Below are positions 26,148-35,500 of a stretch of 64,000 nt of DNA, piece after piece (within the stretch, counting starts at the first letter, position 1; every line of letters begins with the position of its first letter). The position numbers were made by a program, and so were the translations under genes. Source of the stretch: Thermoplasmata archaeon (lineage in GTDB: Archaea > Thermoplasmatota > Thermoplasmata > Methanomassiliicoccales > Methanomethylophilaceae); the NCBI GenBank assembly GCA_015063135.1, contig SUTA01000008.1:1-64000 (forward strand), written 5' to 3'. Under the pieces are notes generated by a model. The model was given only the letters and a program-made list of their open reading frames with translations. It ran no database searches and was not told where the DNA came from.

Positions 26148-27409
26148 TGCTTCACGCTCCCGAAGAACTCCTTGAACCTCTCCGCGAGGACCCCGCAGTC
26201 CTCGTCGCTGTGCGCCAGCGACATGAAGTCCACCTCGAACGCGGACGGCGGGAGATAGACGCCCCTCTGGAGCATGAACCTGAACATCCTGTCGAACATC
26301 TGACGGTCGGCCTTCATGGCCTCCGTGCCGTTGGTGGCGCGGTCGATGCCGAAGAATATGGAGAACATGGACGCGACGTGGTTGACGCATCCCTTCACCT
26401 TGGAATCCTCCATGGACTCCCTGATGCTCTTGACGAGGGCGGCGGTCCTCATCTCGACCTTGGCGTAGTTGTCGCCGGAGCACATGAGGTCGATCTGCGC
26501 CAGGCCGGCTGCCGCCGAGACGGGGTTCCCGGCGAATGTGCCAGCGGCGTAGATCCCGCCCTGCGGCGCGACGTTCTGCATGATCTCCCTCTTCCCCATG
26601 AACGCCCCCGCGGCGAACCCGCCGCCGATGATCTTGCCCATGGTGGTCATGTCGGGGGTCACGCCGTAGCGCTTCTGGGCACCCCCGGAGGAGGCCCTGA
26701 ATCCGGTTATGACCTCGTCGAAGATCAGGACGGTCCCGTGCTCCTCGGTGACCTTCCTAAGGTCCTCAAGGAAGCCCTTCTCGGGGGTGACAACGCCCAC
26801 GTTGCCCATGACGGGCTCCATGATGACGCAGGCGATCTCGTGCCTGTCCATGATGTCCGAGAACGACTGGATGTCGTTGTATTCGGCCGTGAACGTGTGC
26901 TTGGCCACATCGGCCAGGACCCCCTTGGAGGACGGGGTGCCGCCCGAGCTGCCGGATCCGGCGTTGACCAGCGCGGCGTCGTGGGTGCCGTGGAACCCGC
27001 CGTTTATCTTGATTATGTCGTCCCTGCCGGTGAAGCCCCTGGCCACGCGGATGGCGTGCATGGTAGCCTCGGTGCCGGAGCATGCGAGCCTGACCATCTC
27101 CGCGGAGGGGACCTCCGTGGTGATCCTCTTTATCAGGTCCAGCTCAGGGACGCTCGGGGCCCCGTAGACCGTGCCCCTGGCGATCTGCGCCCTGGCGGCG
27201 TCCATGACCCTGCGGCAGGCATGGCCGGCTATGAGCGGGCCGTATGCCATGCAGAGGTCGATGTACTCGTTGCCGTCGACGTCGACGACCTTGGAGCCGC
27301 GGCCCTCGGCGATGAACAGCGGGTTGGGGGCGAACGCCCTCACCGGGCTGGATACCCCGCCCGGGGTGAGCTGCTTGGATTCGGAATATAGCTCCGCCGA
27401 CCTGTCCAT
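26144..27409 (-). CDS. hemL: glutamate-1-semialdehyde 2,1-aminomutase
   Basis: PLP enzyme making 5-aminolevulinate. 421 aa. GVSSPVRAF near residue 18, SGTEATMHAIRVARGFTGRD (near 111-130), IFDEVITGFR (near 227-236), and the PLP lysine in TMGKIIGGG (near 255). Part of the C5 pathway starting from glutamyl-tRNA, with hemA and hemB alongside. Ends in TGA overlapping hemC. Confidence 0.95.
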   Translation of the reverse strand: MDRSAELYSESKQLTPGGVSSPVRAFAPNPLFIAEGRGSKVVDVDGNEYIDLCMAYGPLIAGHACRRVMDAARAQIARGTVYGAPSVPELDLIKRITTEVPSAEMVRLACSGTEATMHAIRVARGFTGRDDIIKINGGFHGTHDAALVNAGSGSSGGTPSSKGVLADVAKHTFTAEYNDIQSFSDIMDRHEIACVIMEPVMGNVGVVTPEKGFLEDLRKVTEEHGTVLIFDEVITGFRASSGGAQKRYGVTPDMTTMGKIIGGGFAAGAFMGKREIMQNVAPQGGIYAAGTFAGNPVSAAAGLAQIDLMCSGDNYAKVEMRTAALVKSIRESMEDSKVKGCVNHVASMFSIFFGIDRATNGTEAMKADRQMFDRMFRFMLQRGVYLPPSAFEVDFMSLAHSDEDCGVLAERFKEFFGSVKQ

Positions 27410-27413
27410 GGTC

Positions 27414-28382
27414 TCACAGCATCCTCGCCGCTTCCTCGGCGTAGTAAGTGATGATCATGTCGGCCCCGGCCCTCTTAATGCCGAGGAGGGACTCCATCAT
27501 GATCCTCTCCTCGTCGATCCATCCGTTCTGGGCGGCGGCCTTTATCATGGCGTACTCCCCGGAGACCTGGTAGGCGGCGAGCGGCAGGTCGAACCTGTCC
27601 CTGGCCTCCCTGATGATGTCGAGGTACGGCCCGGCGGGCTTGACCATGATGATGTCAGCTCCCTCGGCGACGTCCAGCTCGATCTCCCTCATGGCCTCGA
27701 GGCGGTTGCCGCACTGCATCTGGTAGCCGGCGCGGTTCCCCTTGCCGGGCGCGGAGTTGGCGACGTCCCTGAACGGCCCGTAGTACGCGCTGTAGAACTT
27801 GGCGCTGTAGGCCATGATGGGGACGTTCTTGTGTCCAGCATCATCCAGGGCGCGCCTTATGGCGGCGATCTGGCCGTCCATCATGCCGCTGGGAGCGATG
27901 ATGTCCGCTCCCGCATCGGCCTGCGACACCGCGGTCCTCCCGTAGAGCTCGATGGTCTCGTCGTTGATGACGCACCCGTCGTCGTCCAGGACGCCGCAGT
28001 GGCCGTGGTCGGTGTACTCGCAGAGGCAGAGGTCGGCGATCACGAGCAGGTCGGACTTCTCCTTCAGGCCGCTTATGGCCTTCTGGACCACGCCGTCCTT
28101 GGCGTAGGCTCCGGAGCCAACCGCGTCCTTCTTCTCGGGGATGCCGAACACCAGGATGGAATCCACTCCGCTGGACTGGATGTCCGAGGCGATCTTCTCG
28201 TACCCCGAGAGGGGGAAGGTCTTGACGCCGGGCATGGAGTCCGTGGTCTTCACATTCTTGATGTTCTGGTCGAAGAAAATCGGGAGGATGAAGTCGCTGG
28301 GGTGCAGCCTGGTCTCGGCGACCAGCTCCCTCATCTTCTCGCTCTGCCTAAGCCTTCTCATGCGCATCTCTGGATACATCAT
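27414..28382 (-). CDS. hemB: porphobilinogen synthase
   Basis: Condenses two 5-aminolevulinates. 322 aa. The metal site DLCLCEYTDHGHCG (near 117-130), the MAYSAKFYSAYYGPFR lysine region (near 191-206) and the second Schiff-base Lys in IIMVKPAGPY (near 243-252) are visible. Four bases separate it from hemL, and it overlaps hemA by 4 nt. Ends in TGA. Confidence 0.95.
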   Translation of the reverse strand: MMYPEMRMRRLRQSEKMRELVAETRLHPSDFILPIFFDQNIKNVKTTDSMPGVKTFPLSGYEKIASDIQSSGVDSILVFGIPEKKDAVGSGAYAKDGVVQKAISGLKEKSDLLVIADLCLCEYTDHGHCGVLDDDGCVINDETIELYGRTAVSQADAGADIIAPSGMMDGQIAAIRRALDDAGHKNVPIMAYSAKFYSAYYGPFRDVANSAPGKGNRAGYQMQCGNRLEAMREIELDVAEGADIIMVKPAGPYLDIIREARDRFDLPLAAYQVSGEYAMIKAAAQNGWIDEERIMMESLLGIKRAGADMIITYYAEEAARML

Positions 28383-29620
28383 TCCGAATCCCTCACTCCG
28401 AATACGTTTGCCACCGCCTCGCAGCTGGCGAGGTCCCCTTCGCGGGAGGCCTCCCTCAGGTTGCTGTATACGTCGGCCGTTATCTTGTTTATTATCGCCC
28501 TGGACATGTCGCTCAGGAGCTGCGCCGTGTCGGTGCTGTCCTTGCGGGAGAGCGCTGTCTCCAGCTCCCTGATCCTGATGTCCGCCAGCTTGATCCCTAT
28601 GAGGCGGATGATCTCGTTGGCCGCCTCCTCTTTGCGTTCCCTGTCGAGCTTCTGCAGCTCCTGGGCTATGATCTTCTCCGCGCTGCTGATCTCCTTGGTC
28701 CTGAGCTCGACGTTGCGCTTCGCGATCGTCTCCAGCGAATCCATGTTGTCCAGGGACACGTTGGGGATCTCTGCGAGGTCCGCGTCCGCGTTGTGCGGGA
28801 TGGAGACGTCGATGATTAGGAGCTTCCTGTCCGGGCGGGACGCCATGCTGCGCTCCACCAGCCCCCTGTGGAGGACGGTGTGCGGGGCGCCGGTGGCGAC
28901 CAGGACGAGGTCGCTGACGGATATCGCGTCCTCCAATCTGTCCATGCTCGTGGCCGTGCCGCCGAGCTCGGCGGAGAGCTCCAGGGCGCGGCTGTAGGTG
29001 CGGTTCGACACTATGACGGTTCCGAGGTTCTTCCCTATCAGGTTCTTCGCTATGACGGACGCGATGTCCCCCGCGCCCATGATGGTGATGCCCTTGCCGG
29101 AGAGGTCGCCTATCTTGGATTCCGCCAGCTCCACGGCCGCGGAACCCACCGAGACGGCGCCCTTGTTCAGCGCGGTCTCGGACCTTACCCTCTTCCCGAC
29201 TATGGTGGCCTTCTCGAAGAGCTTCAACAGCATGCTCCCGAGGTGGCCCTCGCCCTTGGCCTTCGCGACGCTCTCCCTGACCTGGTGCTGGATCTGGTCC
29301 TCGCCCACGATCATGGAGTCGAGGCCGCAGACCACCCTGAAGAGGTGCTTGATGCTGTCCTTGTCCTCGAGGATGTACGTGATGTCGTTCGACGGGACGA
29401 GCCTCTGGGAGAGCTCCCTCAGTGCGTGGCGGACCTTGGCGTTGTCATCGCATGCTGTGTACAGCTCGAACCTGTTGCAGGTCCTGACGATGACGTACTC
29501 GTTGACGTCGGCCATCTGCGACACCGCGTCAGGGACCGCCTTCTCCAGGATCGTCACCACGTCGTTCAGGCCGACGGTGCCCCCGGCAGAGACGTATGTG
29601 ACGTGCATGCTGACGATCAT
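28379..29620 (-). CDS. hemA: glutamyl-tRNA reductase
   Basis: First enzyme of the C5 pathway; reduces glutamyl-tRNA-Glu to glutamate-1-semialdehyde. 413 aa. The catalytic Cys is in the TCNRFELYTA segment (near 50). GEDQIQHQVRES (near 105-116), GAGDIASVIAKNL (near 175-187) and the C-terminal dimerisation helix are present. The start is taken as ATG 29620, overlapping the upstream gene as ATGA; ATG 29608 is possible. Ends in TGA. Confidence 0.94.
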   Translation of the reverse strand: MIVSMHVTYVSAGGTVGLNDVVTILEKAVPDAVSQMADVNEYVIVRTCNRFELYTACDDNAKVRHALRELSQRLVPSNDITYILEDKDSIKHLFRVVCGLDSMIVGEDQIQHQVRESVAKAKGEGHLGSMLLKLFEKATIVGKRVRSETALNKGAVSVGSAAVELAESKIGDLSGKGITIMGAGDIASVIAKNLIGKNLGTVIVSNRTYSRALELSAELGGTATSMDRLEDAISVSDLVLVATGAPHTVLHRGLVERSMASRPDRKLLIIDVSIPHNADADLAEIPNVSLDNMDSLETIAKRNVELRTKEISSAEKIIAQELQKLDRERKEEAANEIIRLIGIKLADIRIRELETALSRKDSTDTAQLLSDMSRAIINKITADVYSNLREASREGDLASCEAVANVFGVRDSE

Positions 29621-30249
29621 TCGAGCCCCCCTTTCTTCATGGCGAGGTGGAACGCGGGGTCGACGCCCTCCCTCTTGAGGACGTCCCATATCTCCTGGTC
29701 GTCGAGGATGCTGGCCAGGAACTCCGCCCTCTTGGACTGCGGGGACACCCGGTCCCTGATCTCCGGCCTGACCCTCATCAGGAGCTCCAGCATCCTGTCG
29801 TAGGACTCGTCGAGGAACCCGTCGAGCATCCTGATGACATAGGGCGGGAATGCGGGCACGCGGCCCTCCGTTGAGACCGTGACCGTGTAGCCCTCCCTGC
29901 GGAGGACGGACGGGATGAGCAGGTCGCCACCGCCGTGCGCGGAGTTGGTCAGGATCCCCTTGGACATGGAGATGTCGCGGATGGCGTTGTTGAGTTCTTG
30001 ATCGGCCGTGGCCGCTACGACTATGTCGGCGCCTTCCATGTAACCGGCCGCCGTCGCGGGGTCGACGTTCTCGCGGACCACTTCGTCGGCGAGCTCCGCC
30101 AGCTCGGGCATGATCTCCCCGGCGACCACTTTGATGTGGAACCCCTCGAAATGCTGGCATTTGCGGAGGGCGACGCGCCCTCCCCCGAACACCGTGACCT
30201 TCCTGTTCCCCGGCGAGATCGCCACGGGCGACATGAGTATCCTATCCAT
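29617..30249 (-). CDS. precorrin-2 dehydrogenase / siroheme-synthase N-terminal type
   Basis: Oxidises precorrin-2 to sirohydrochlorin, the substrate for siroheme, cobalamin and F430. 210 aa. The NAD-binding VTVFGGGRVALRK motif (near 18-30), ADIVVAATADQELN (near 74-87) and the small C-terminal helical domain are present. It is the first gene of the seven-gene cluster; with cobA the cluster covers glutamyl-tRNA to sirohydrochlorin. Ends in TGA overlapping hemA. Confidence 0.88.
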   Translation of the reverse strand: MDRILMSPVAISPGNRKVTVFGGGRVALRKCQHFEGFHIKVVAGEIMPELAELADEVVRENVDPATAAGYMEGADIVVAATADQELNNAIRDISMSKGILTNSAHGGGDLLIPSVLRREGYTVTVSTEGRVPAFPPYVIRMLDGFLDESYDRMLELLMRVRPEIRDRVSPQSKRAEFLASILDDQEIWDVLKREGVDPAFHLAMKKGGLE

Positions 30250-30581
30250 TCGCGCACCTTGCCTATGAAACGGGCATGGACCTATTGGTTTATACGTCCG
30301 ACCGTTCTATCGTGTTATTATCCCCGTACGGGGTAGGGGTATATACCGCTATCGTACGAACCTCGTCCGCCCACTAGCGTCAGTGGAATCGAATATGCCC
30401 ATGGATTGCAATGTCTGGCACATACATAATGCGGGCAGCATTGACCGCCCCGTGGTCGCACTCCGCCATCATATGCCAGCCTCGGCACGGTCGACCCGAG
30501 CCGCCATGCTGGACGGTTCCCTCTCTCCAATATATTAATATATACCCCGCACATGGGAGCTTATATAGGAAAGGGATTAGA
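30250..30581. other. 332-nt divergent regulatory region between the tetrapyrrole and eIF1A operons
   Basis: No protein gene is supported. It contains a perfect palindrome CCCCGTACGGGG (30322-30333) beside GGTATATACC (30339-30348). A minus-strand TATA-like GTATAAACC lies about 35 nt before the tetrapyrrole operon. TTATATAGG lies about 20 nt before the eIF1A ATG, after another AT-rich stretch (CAATATATTAATATATAC). The middle 200 bases have short inverted repeats but no RNA family I recognise. Confidence 0.45.
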
Positions 30582-30911
30582 ATGAGCGACAACGAACCCC
30601 TGGAGAGCCCGGACGAGGATGTAACCCGCGTCCGCCTGCCCAATGTCAAAGAGAACGAGATGTTCGGCATAGCCGACCAGCTCCTGGGCGCATCGAAGAT
30701 CAAGGTCATGTGCGAGGACGGCGTGTCCCGCGTCGGCCGCATCCCCGGGAAGATCAAGAAGAGGATGTGGATAAGGGAGGGCGACCTCCTGATCATCTCC
30801 GTCTGGGATTTCCAGCCGGACAAATGCGACGTCAAGTTCAGGTACACCAAGACCCAGGCCGTGAACCTCAGCAAGAGGAACAAGGTCCCGAAGAACCTTG
30901 ACATATTCTGA
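30582..30911 (+). CDS. eif1A: translation initiation factor aIF1A
   Basis: 109 aa, OB fold. VRLPNVKENEMFGIADQLLGASKIKVMC (near 17-44) and the basic GKIKKRMWIREGDLLI strand (near 57-72) are the family core. It binds the ribosomal A site during initiation. First gene of an operon continuing through rio1 and, by 4-nt overlap, the KH protein. Ends in TGA. Confidence 0.95.
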   Translation: MSDNEPLESPDEDVTRVRLPNVKENEMFGIADQLLGASKIKVMCEDGVSRVGRIPGKIKKRMWIREGDLLIISVWDFQPDKCDVKFRYTKTQAVNLSKRNKVPKNLDIF

Positions 30912-30922
30912 GCGGTGCCCGC

Positions 30923-31726
30923 ATGACCTCATACGAGGAGGCCTACGCATACCTTGAGAGGCATGTGGACGCCCTCAAGACCAACAAGACCGGCGACGAG
31001 CGCCAGACAGACGCGGAGGTCTTCGACAGGAAGACCCTGATGACCATCTACGACTTCATGACGTCCGGGTACATCGACGCCGTCCAGTACCCCATATCCA
31101 CCGGCAAGGAGGGCAACGTCTTCTACGCCACCGACGAGGACGGCGAGGCGATGGCCCTCAAGATCTTCAGGACCTCGACCTCCACCTTCAAGAGGGTGGC
31201 CAAGTACGTCGAGGGCGACCCCAGGTTCAGGGGGGTCGTGGGAAACCGCTGGAAGATGATCTACGCTTGGGTCAACAAGGAGTTCAAGAACCTGGCCCGC
31301 TACAGCGAGGCCGGGATACCGGTCCCGGAGCCCATAACGTTCAGCCAGAACTGCCTCCTGATGGAGTTCATCGGGGACGAGACCGGCCCGGCGCCGCAGC
31401 TCAAGGACGTGGTACTCGACGACCCCACAGACACGTACGACGAGGTCGTCTCATTCATAATCGACGGCTGGAAGGACGCGCACCTGGTGCACGGCGACCT
31501 CAGCGAATACAACATACTGATGATGGACGGCCAGCCCATAATGATCGACGTAGGCCAGGCGATGACGTCCGACCATTACAACGCGAAGGAACTCCTCGAG
31601 AGGGACATCCGCAACATCAACAGGTTCTTCAGGCACCGCGGCGCGGACGTCATCGACGACGCGGTGATCATGGAGGAGACCCTCAACGGGAAGGACGAAG
31701 ACGAGGAAGAGGAGGAAGAGGAATGA
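30923..31726 (+). CDS. rio1: RIO1-family serine protein kinase
   Basis: Kinase/ATPase for late small-subunit maturation. 267 aa. STGKEGNVFYA is the modified P-loop (near 55-65), ALKIF holds the ATP-binding Lys (near 74), LVHGDLSEYNIL is the catalytic loop (near 188-199) and IDVGQA the metal-binding motif (near 208). The C-terminal tail is almost all Glu/Asp. The TGA overlaps the KH gene start (ATGA). No in-frame CGA was seen on reading its codons. Confidence 0.94.
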   Translation: MTSYEEAYAYLERHVDALKTNKTGDERQTDAEVFDRKTLMTIYDFMTSGYIDAVQYPISTGKEGNVFYATDEDGEAMALKIFRTSTSTFKRVAKYVEGDPRFRGVVGNRWKMIYAWVNKEFKNLARYSEAGIPVPEPITFSQNCLLMEFIGDETGPAPQLKDVVLDDPTDTYDEVVSFIIDGWKDAHLVHGDLSEYNILMMDGQPIMIDVGQAMTSDHYNAKELLERDIRNINRFFRHRGADVIDDAVIMEETLNGKDEDEEEEEEE

Positions 31727-32271
31727 GGACCATCAAGGTGCCGCAGGACAGGGTCGGCACGCTCATAGGGAAGAACGGGGAGACCAAGAAGATGCTCCAG
31801 GACATCTCCGGGATAAAGCTGGACATCGACACCGAGGAGGGGGACGTCATCATCCACGACGACGTGGAGCTGGAGGACCCCGTCATGGCCCTCAAGATCA
31901 TGGACGTCATCAGGGCCGTCGGCAGGGGTTTCAACCCCGAGAAGGCCACCAGGCTCTTCGATGACGACGAGTACCTGGAGATCGTCGACCTGAAGGACTT
32001 CGTCGGCGACCGCGAGGGCGCCGTCCACAGGGTCAGGGGCCGCCTCATAGGGAAGGACGGCAAGACCCGCAGGATCATCGAGGACCTCACCGGCTGCGAC
32101 ATGATCATCTACGGCAACACCGTCGGCCTCATCGGGAACTCGATAAGCCTGCCCGTGGCCAAGCACGCCGTGGAGCTCATCCTGCACGGCAGCGAGCATG
32201 CGACGGTCTACCACTACCTCGAGAGCCAGAGGCCCCGCCTCAGGATCGCCGAGATGGGATTCGACGTGCGA
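31723..32271 (+). CDS. KH-domain RNA-binding protein, Dim2/Pno1 type (ends at CGA)
   Basis: 182 aa read to CGA (32269-32271), the usual size for archaeal Dim2-like proteins. Two KH domains carry GxxG loops (IGKNGETKK near 15 and IGKDGKTRR near 109). It acts in 16S rRNA 3'-end maturation, which fits its place between rio1 and pus10. CGA is followed by GGG TTC CCC and ATG of pus10. The bases CGAGGG occupy the place of the stop/Shine-Dalgarno overlap TGAGG seen elsewhere in this operon. Read literally, the frame continues through pus10. Confidence 0.9.
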
Positions 32272-32280
32272 GGGTTCCCC

Positions 32281-33507
32281 ATGGAGCAGTGGATACAGGA
32301 CAATTACGATAAAGCGAAGCAGCTGGCAGCCATGGGCCTCTGCGACCATTGCCTCGGCCGCATGTTCGGCAAGATAGGCAGCGGGATGACCAACGACGCC
32401 AGGGGCCGCATCATACGCGATGCCCTCAGGGAGAACGGGGACGACCTCCCCGCCGAGGACTTCTGCCCCCTGTGCGAGAACGTCTTCGAGCTCATGGACA
32501 GGTTCGCCGAGGCCGCCGCGGAGGCGGTGAACTCGGTCGAGTCCAACAACTTCCTGGTGGGCTCCAAGGTCGAGCCCGAGATAGCCGCCCGCGAGAAGCA
32601 GATCTGGGCGGATCTGGGTCTCGAGAGCCCGGAGTCCCTGAACAGGGAGCTCAACAGGGAGATCGGCAAGGCCGCGCTCCCCCTCATCAACCGCCCGGTG
32701 GAGTTCAAGGTGCCCGAAGTCGTGGCGCTGGTGGACACCAGGTTCGCCGACGTCACGCTGGACATCGCGCCCCTGTTCATCGCCGGCAGGTACAACAAGT
32801 ACAGCAGGGAGATACCCCAGACCATCTGGCCCTGCAGGATGTGCCACGGCAAGGGATGCGACTACTGCCACGGCAAGGGGAAGATGTACGAGACCTCCGT
32901 CCAGGAGATCATCGGGGACATCGCCCTCGAGATGACCGGCGGCGAGGAGCACTTCTTCCACGGCATGGGCCGCGAGGACATAGATGCCAGGATGCTCGGG
33001 GACGGCCGCCCGTTCGTCCTCGAGATAAGCCGCCCCGTGCGCAGGTTCATCGACCTCGACGAGCTCGAGGAGAGGTCCAGCGCCGGAGAGATGGCAGCAT
33101 TCAACAGCCTCCACTTCGTCAAGCGCGAGGCCGTGGAGAGGTACAAGGCCGCCGCTTCTGATAAAGTATATCGCGTGCACGTGTTGGTAGACGGCAAAGT
33201 TAATAAAGAGGCAGTAGTTAGGGCGGCACAATCGTTCAAGGACGCCGACATAAACCAGCGGACTCCGCGCAGAGTCGAGCACAGACGTGCCGACCTCGTG
33301 CGCCACAGGAGGATCCACTGGGTGAAGGCGGACTCCATCGGCGAGGACTCGTTCGATCTCGAACTGGAGACCGACTCGGGGACCTACGTCAAGGAGTTCG
33401 TGTCGGGAGACGAGGGCAGGACCGAACCGAGCTTCTCAGAGGCTCTGGGGGTCCAGTGCCGCGTCGAAACGCTCGACGTGTTGGCGATCAACTATCACGA
33501 ACCACGA
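32281..33507 (+). CDS. pus10: tRNA pseudouridine synthase Pus10 (ends at CGA)
   Basis: Makes pseudouridines 54/55 in the T loop of archaeal tRNAs. 408 aa, a normal length. N-terminal CDHCLGRMFG with a later CPLC forms the THUMP-associated zinc site. PCRMCHGKGCDYCHGKG (near 182-198) adds further Cys pairs. The catalytic Asp lies in GREDIDARMLGDGRPFVLE (near 221-239). The C-terminus ends in the usual VETLDVL strand, then CGA (33505-33507). L21e starts 10 nt later with GAGGG as its ribosome binding site. The literal frame runs on through L21e in the wrong frame to the rpoF stop. Confidence 0.93.
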
Positions 33508-33517
33508 GGGATAATCC

Positions 33518-33814
33518 ATGCAGAGATCCAGAGGAACGAGGACGAAGACCCGCAACGTCCTCAAGAAGAAAGTCAGGGCACGCGGCCTGTCGCCGATCAC
33601 CAAAGGCCTCCAGACGTTCGAGGAGGGCCAGAAGGTCAACATCATCATCGACCCCAGCGTCCACAAGGGCATGCCGTTCTCCAGGTTCCACGGGAAGACC
33701 GGCGTCGTCGTCGGCGAGAGGGGAAGCGCCTACGAGGTCAGCGTCAAGGACGGCAACAAGACCAAGCTGGTCGTCGCCCGCCCCGAGCACCTCGTCAGGA
33801 ACAACGACAGCTGA
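33518..33814 (+). CDS. rpl21e: 50S ribosomal protein L21e
   Basis: 98 aa. The N-terminal basic segment TRTKTRNVLKKKVRARGL and the KVNIIIDPSVHKGMP core (near 37-51) are diagnostic. HGKTGVVVGERG continues the SH3-like barrel. It overlaps no neighbour. It ends in TGA that forms part of GAGGTG, the ribosome binding site of rpoF. Confidence 0.96.
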   Translation: MQRSRGTRTKTRNVLKKKVRARGLSPITKGLQTFEEGQKVNIIIDPSVHKGMPFSRFHGKTGVVVGERGSAYEVSVKDGNKTKLVVARPEHLVRNNDS

Positions 33815-33825
33815 GGTGCGTCGCT

Positions 33826-34143
33826 TTGACTGAGCGCTACGTGTCGCTTGCCGAAGTAAGGGACCTGCTCGCCGCAGAGAGCGAGAGGAGGGAGCTCCTC
33901 ACATCGCAGAAGGCGGCGCTGGACCACGCGCAGACAGTCAGCACCATCCCGCTGGAATCAGCCCAGAAGATCATCGAGGAGGTCAGCCAGCTGGAGGACG
34001 TCACCGACGCCATCGCGGTCAAGATCGCGGACATGCTTCCGCAGTACCCCGAGGACGTCCGCGCCATCTTCCAGAAGGAGAGGATCAACCTCGAGCCCGA
34101 CAAGGTCGACGCCATCATCGCGATCGTCGAGAAATACATCTGA
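33826..34143 (+). CDS. rpoF: DNA-directed RNA polymerase subunit F (Rpb4)
   Basis: 105 aa, forming the RNA polymerase stalk with RpoE. YVSLAEVRDLL at the N-terminus, LEDVTDAIAVKIADMLPQYPEDVRAIF and the C-terminal IIAIVEKY are typical. The start is TTG 33826, seven bases after GAGGTG; GTG 33841 is an alternative. It lies in the same frame as pus10, which is why the three genes look fused when CGA is read as Arg. Ends in TGA. Confidence 0.92.
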   Translation: MTERYVSLAEVRDLLAAESERRELLTSQKAALDHAQTVSTIPLESAQKIIEEVSQLEDVTDAIAVKIADMLPQYPEDVRAIFQKERINLEPDKVDAIIAIVEKYI

Positions 34144-34155
34144 GGAGGCCTTCCG

Positions 34156-34719
34156 ATGGAGGACTACGCTTACATCCTAGACTACCTGCCCCAGGGGGCG
34201 CAGGGCGCCGGCTTCGGCAAGAAGGAGCCGCTGTGCTACGCTATCGGAGACGAGGAGTTCAAGCTCTTCGAGCTCGTGCCCAAAGCAGGCGTGATGGTCA
34301 ATATAGGCGTCAGGACGTACATCGGCAAGGACGACGCGGGCAAACGCGACATGATCGACCACGTCAAGAGGCGCATCAACTTCGACGACCTGACCAACAA
34401 CGCGGTCGCCGAGCTGGACTACGCCCTGACCGAGATCGTCATGTCCAAGCAGGACAGGTTCGTAGCTTTCTTCAACGAGGCCCAGCCCATCAGCATGCGC
34501 AAGCACCTGCTGGAGGAGCTCCCGGGCCTCGGGAAGAAATACATGGCGGCCGTCCTCGAGGAGAGGAAGAAGCAGCCCTTCACCGATTTCGCTGACCTCT
34601 CCGCCAGAACCGGGATCAAGAACCCCGAGAAGCTCATCGTGGCGCGCATCCACCTGGAGCTCTCCGACAAGGAGAGGAAGCGCTATCTTTTCGTGAAATG
34701 TCCGGAACGGGCCAACTGA
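34156..34719 (+). CDS. DUF655 family RNA-binding-like protein
   Basis: 187 aa. N-terminal YAYILDYLPQG, a central domain, and a C-terminal helix-hairpin-helix-like LEELPGLGKKYMAAVLEERKKQPF (near 115-138). It is found in archaea between rpoF and ksgA, as here, and is thought to act in RNA metabolism; the precise role is not established. Preceded by GAGGAGG. Its TGA end overlaps ksgA by 22 nt. Confidence 0.88.
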   Translation: MEDYAYILDYLPQGAQGAGFGKKEPLCYAIGDEEFKLFELVPKAGVMVNIGVRTYIGKDDAGKRDMIDHVKRRINFDDLTNNAVAELDYALTEIVMSKQDRFVAFFNEAQPISMRKHLLEELPGLGKKYMAAVLEERKKQPFTDFADLSARTGIKNPEKLIVARIHLELSDKERKRYLFVKCPERAN

Positions 34720-35480
34720 TCTCCGAAACGGGGGTCGTCCCGAAGAAGTCCAAGGGACAGAACTTCCTGACCGACGGCCGCGTGGCCGACCGGCACATCT
34801 CCTACGCCGGCATACAGAGGACGGACCGCGTCCTTGAGGTGGGCCCCGGCCTGGGCATCCTCACCGAGAGGCTGCTGGAGAAGACCGACGACCTCACCTG
34901 CATCGAACTGGACGACATCCTGGCAGATTACATCTCCAGGACCTACGGCGACAGGCTCAAGCTCATCCACGGCGACGCCGTGAAGGTCCCGTTCCCGGAG
35001 TTCGACGTGTTCGTCAGCAACCTGCCCTACAGCGTATCCACCCCCATCATATTCAAGCTGCTCGACTGCTCCTTCAGGACCGCCGTCGTCATGGTCCAGA
35101 AGGAGTTCGCGGACCGCATGGTCGCCGACGTCGGCAGCCCCGACTACTCCCGCCTGACCGTCGGGCTCTTCTACCGCGCCGACTGCGAGATCATGGAGAC
35201 CGTCCCCGCATCCCGCTTCAACCCGAAGCCGAAGGTGGACTCCGCCCTCGTGAGGATCACCCCCCGGAAAGCCCCGTTCGACGTCATCGACGAGGAACTG
35301 TACTTCAAGGTCACCAAGGTAGCGTTCGACCACCGCAGGAAGAAGATCGGGACCTCCCTCAAGGCCGCCGGACTGGTCAAGCCGGGCATGGACGTCCCGT
35401 ACCTCGACGACAGGATAGAGAACCTGCGCCCGGCGGAGATCGCGGAGATCGCGGATGCCATATCAGGGTCCGGGAACCGA
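34698..35480 (+). CDS. ksgA: 16S rRNA dimethyladenosine transferase (ends at CGA)
   Basis: Dimethylates the two adjacent adenosines of helix 45 in 16S rRNA. 260 aa. GQNFLTD (near 21-27), VLEVGPGLGILTERLL (near 46-61), NLPYSVSTPIIFKL (near 111-124, the NLPY catalytic motif) and FNPKPKVDSALVRI (near 174-187). The sequence after GSGN reaches CGA (35478-35480). The literal frame adds 23 Arg/Ser/Ala residues that overlap the start of the next gene. Confidence 0.92.
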
Positions 35481-35500
35481 GCGGATCGGAGGCGAAGAGC

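Noticed and set aside
31267-34143. A 958-codon frame suggesting a KH-Pus10-RpoF fusion
   Set aside because: It starts antisense-like inside rio1, passes through L21e in the wrong frame, and splits into family-length proteins at CGA codons with Shine-Dalgarno sites and ATG codons after them.
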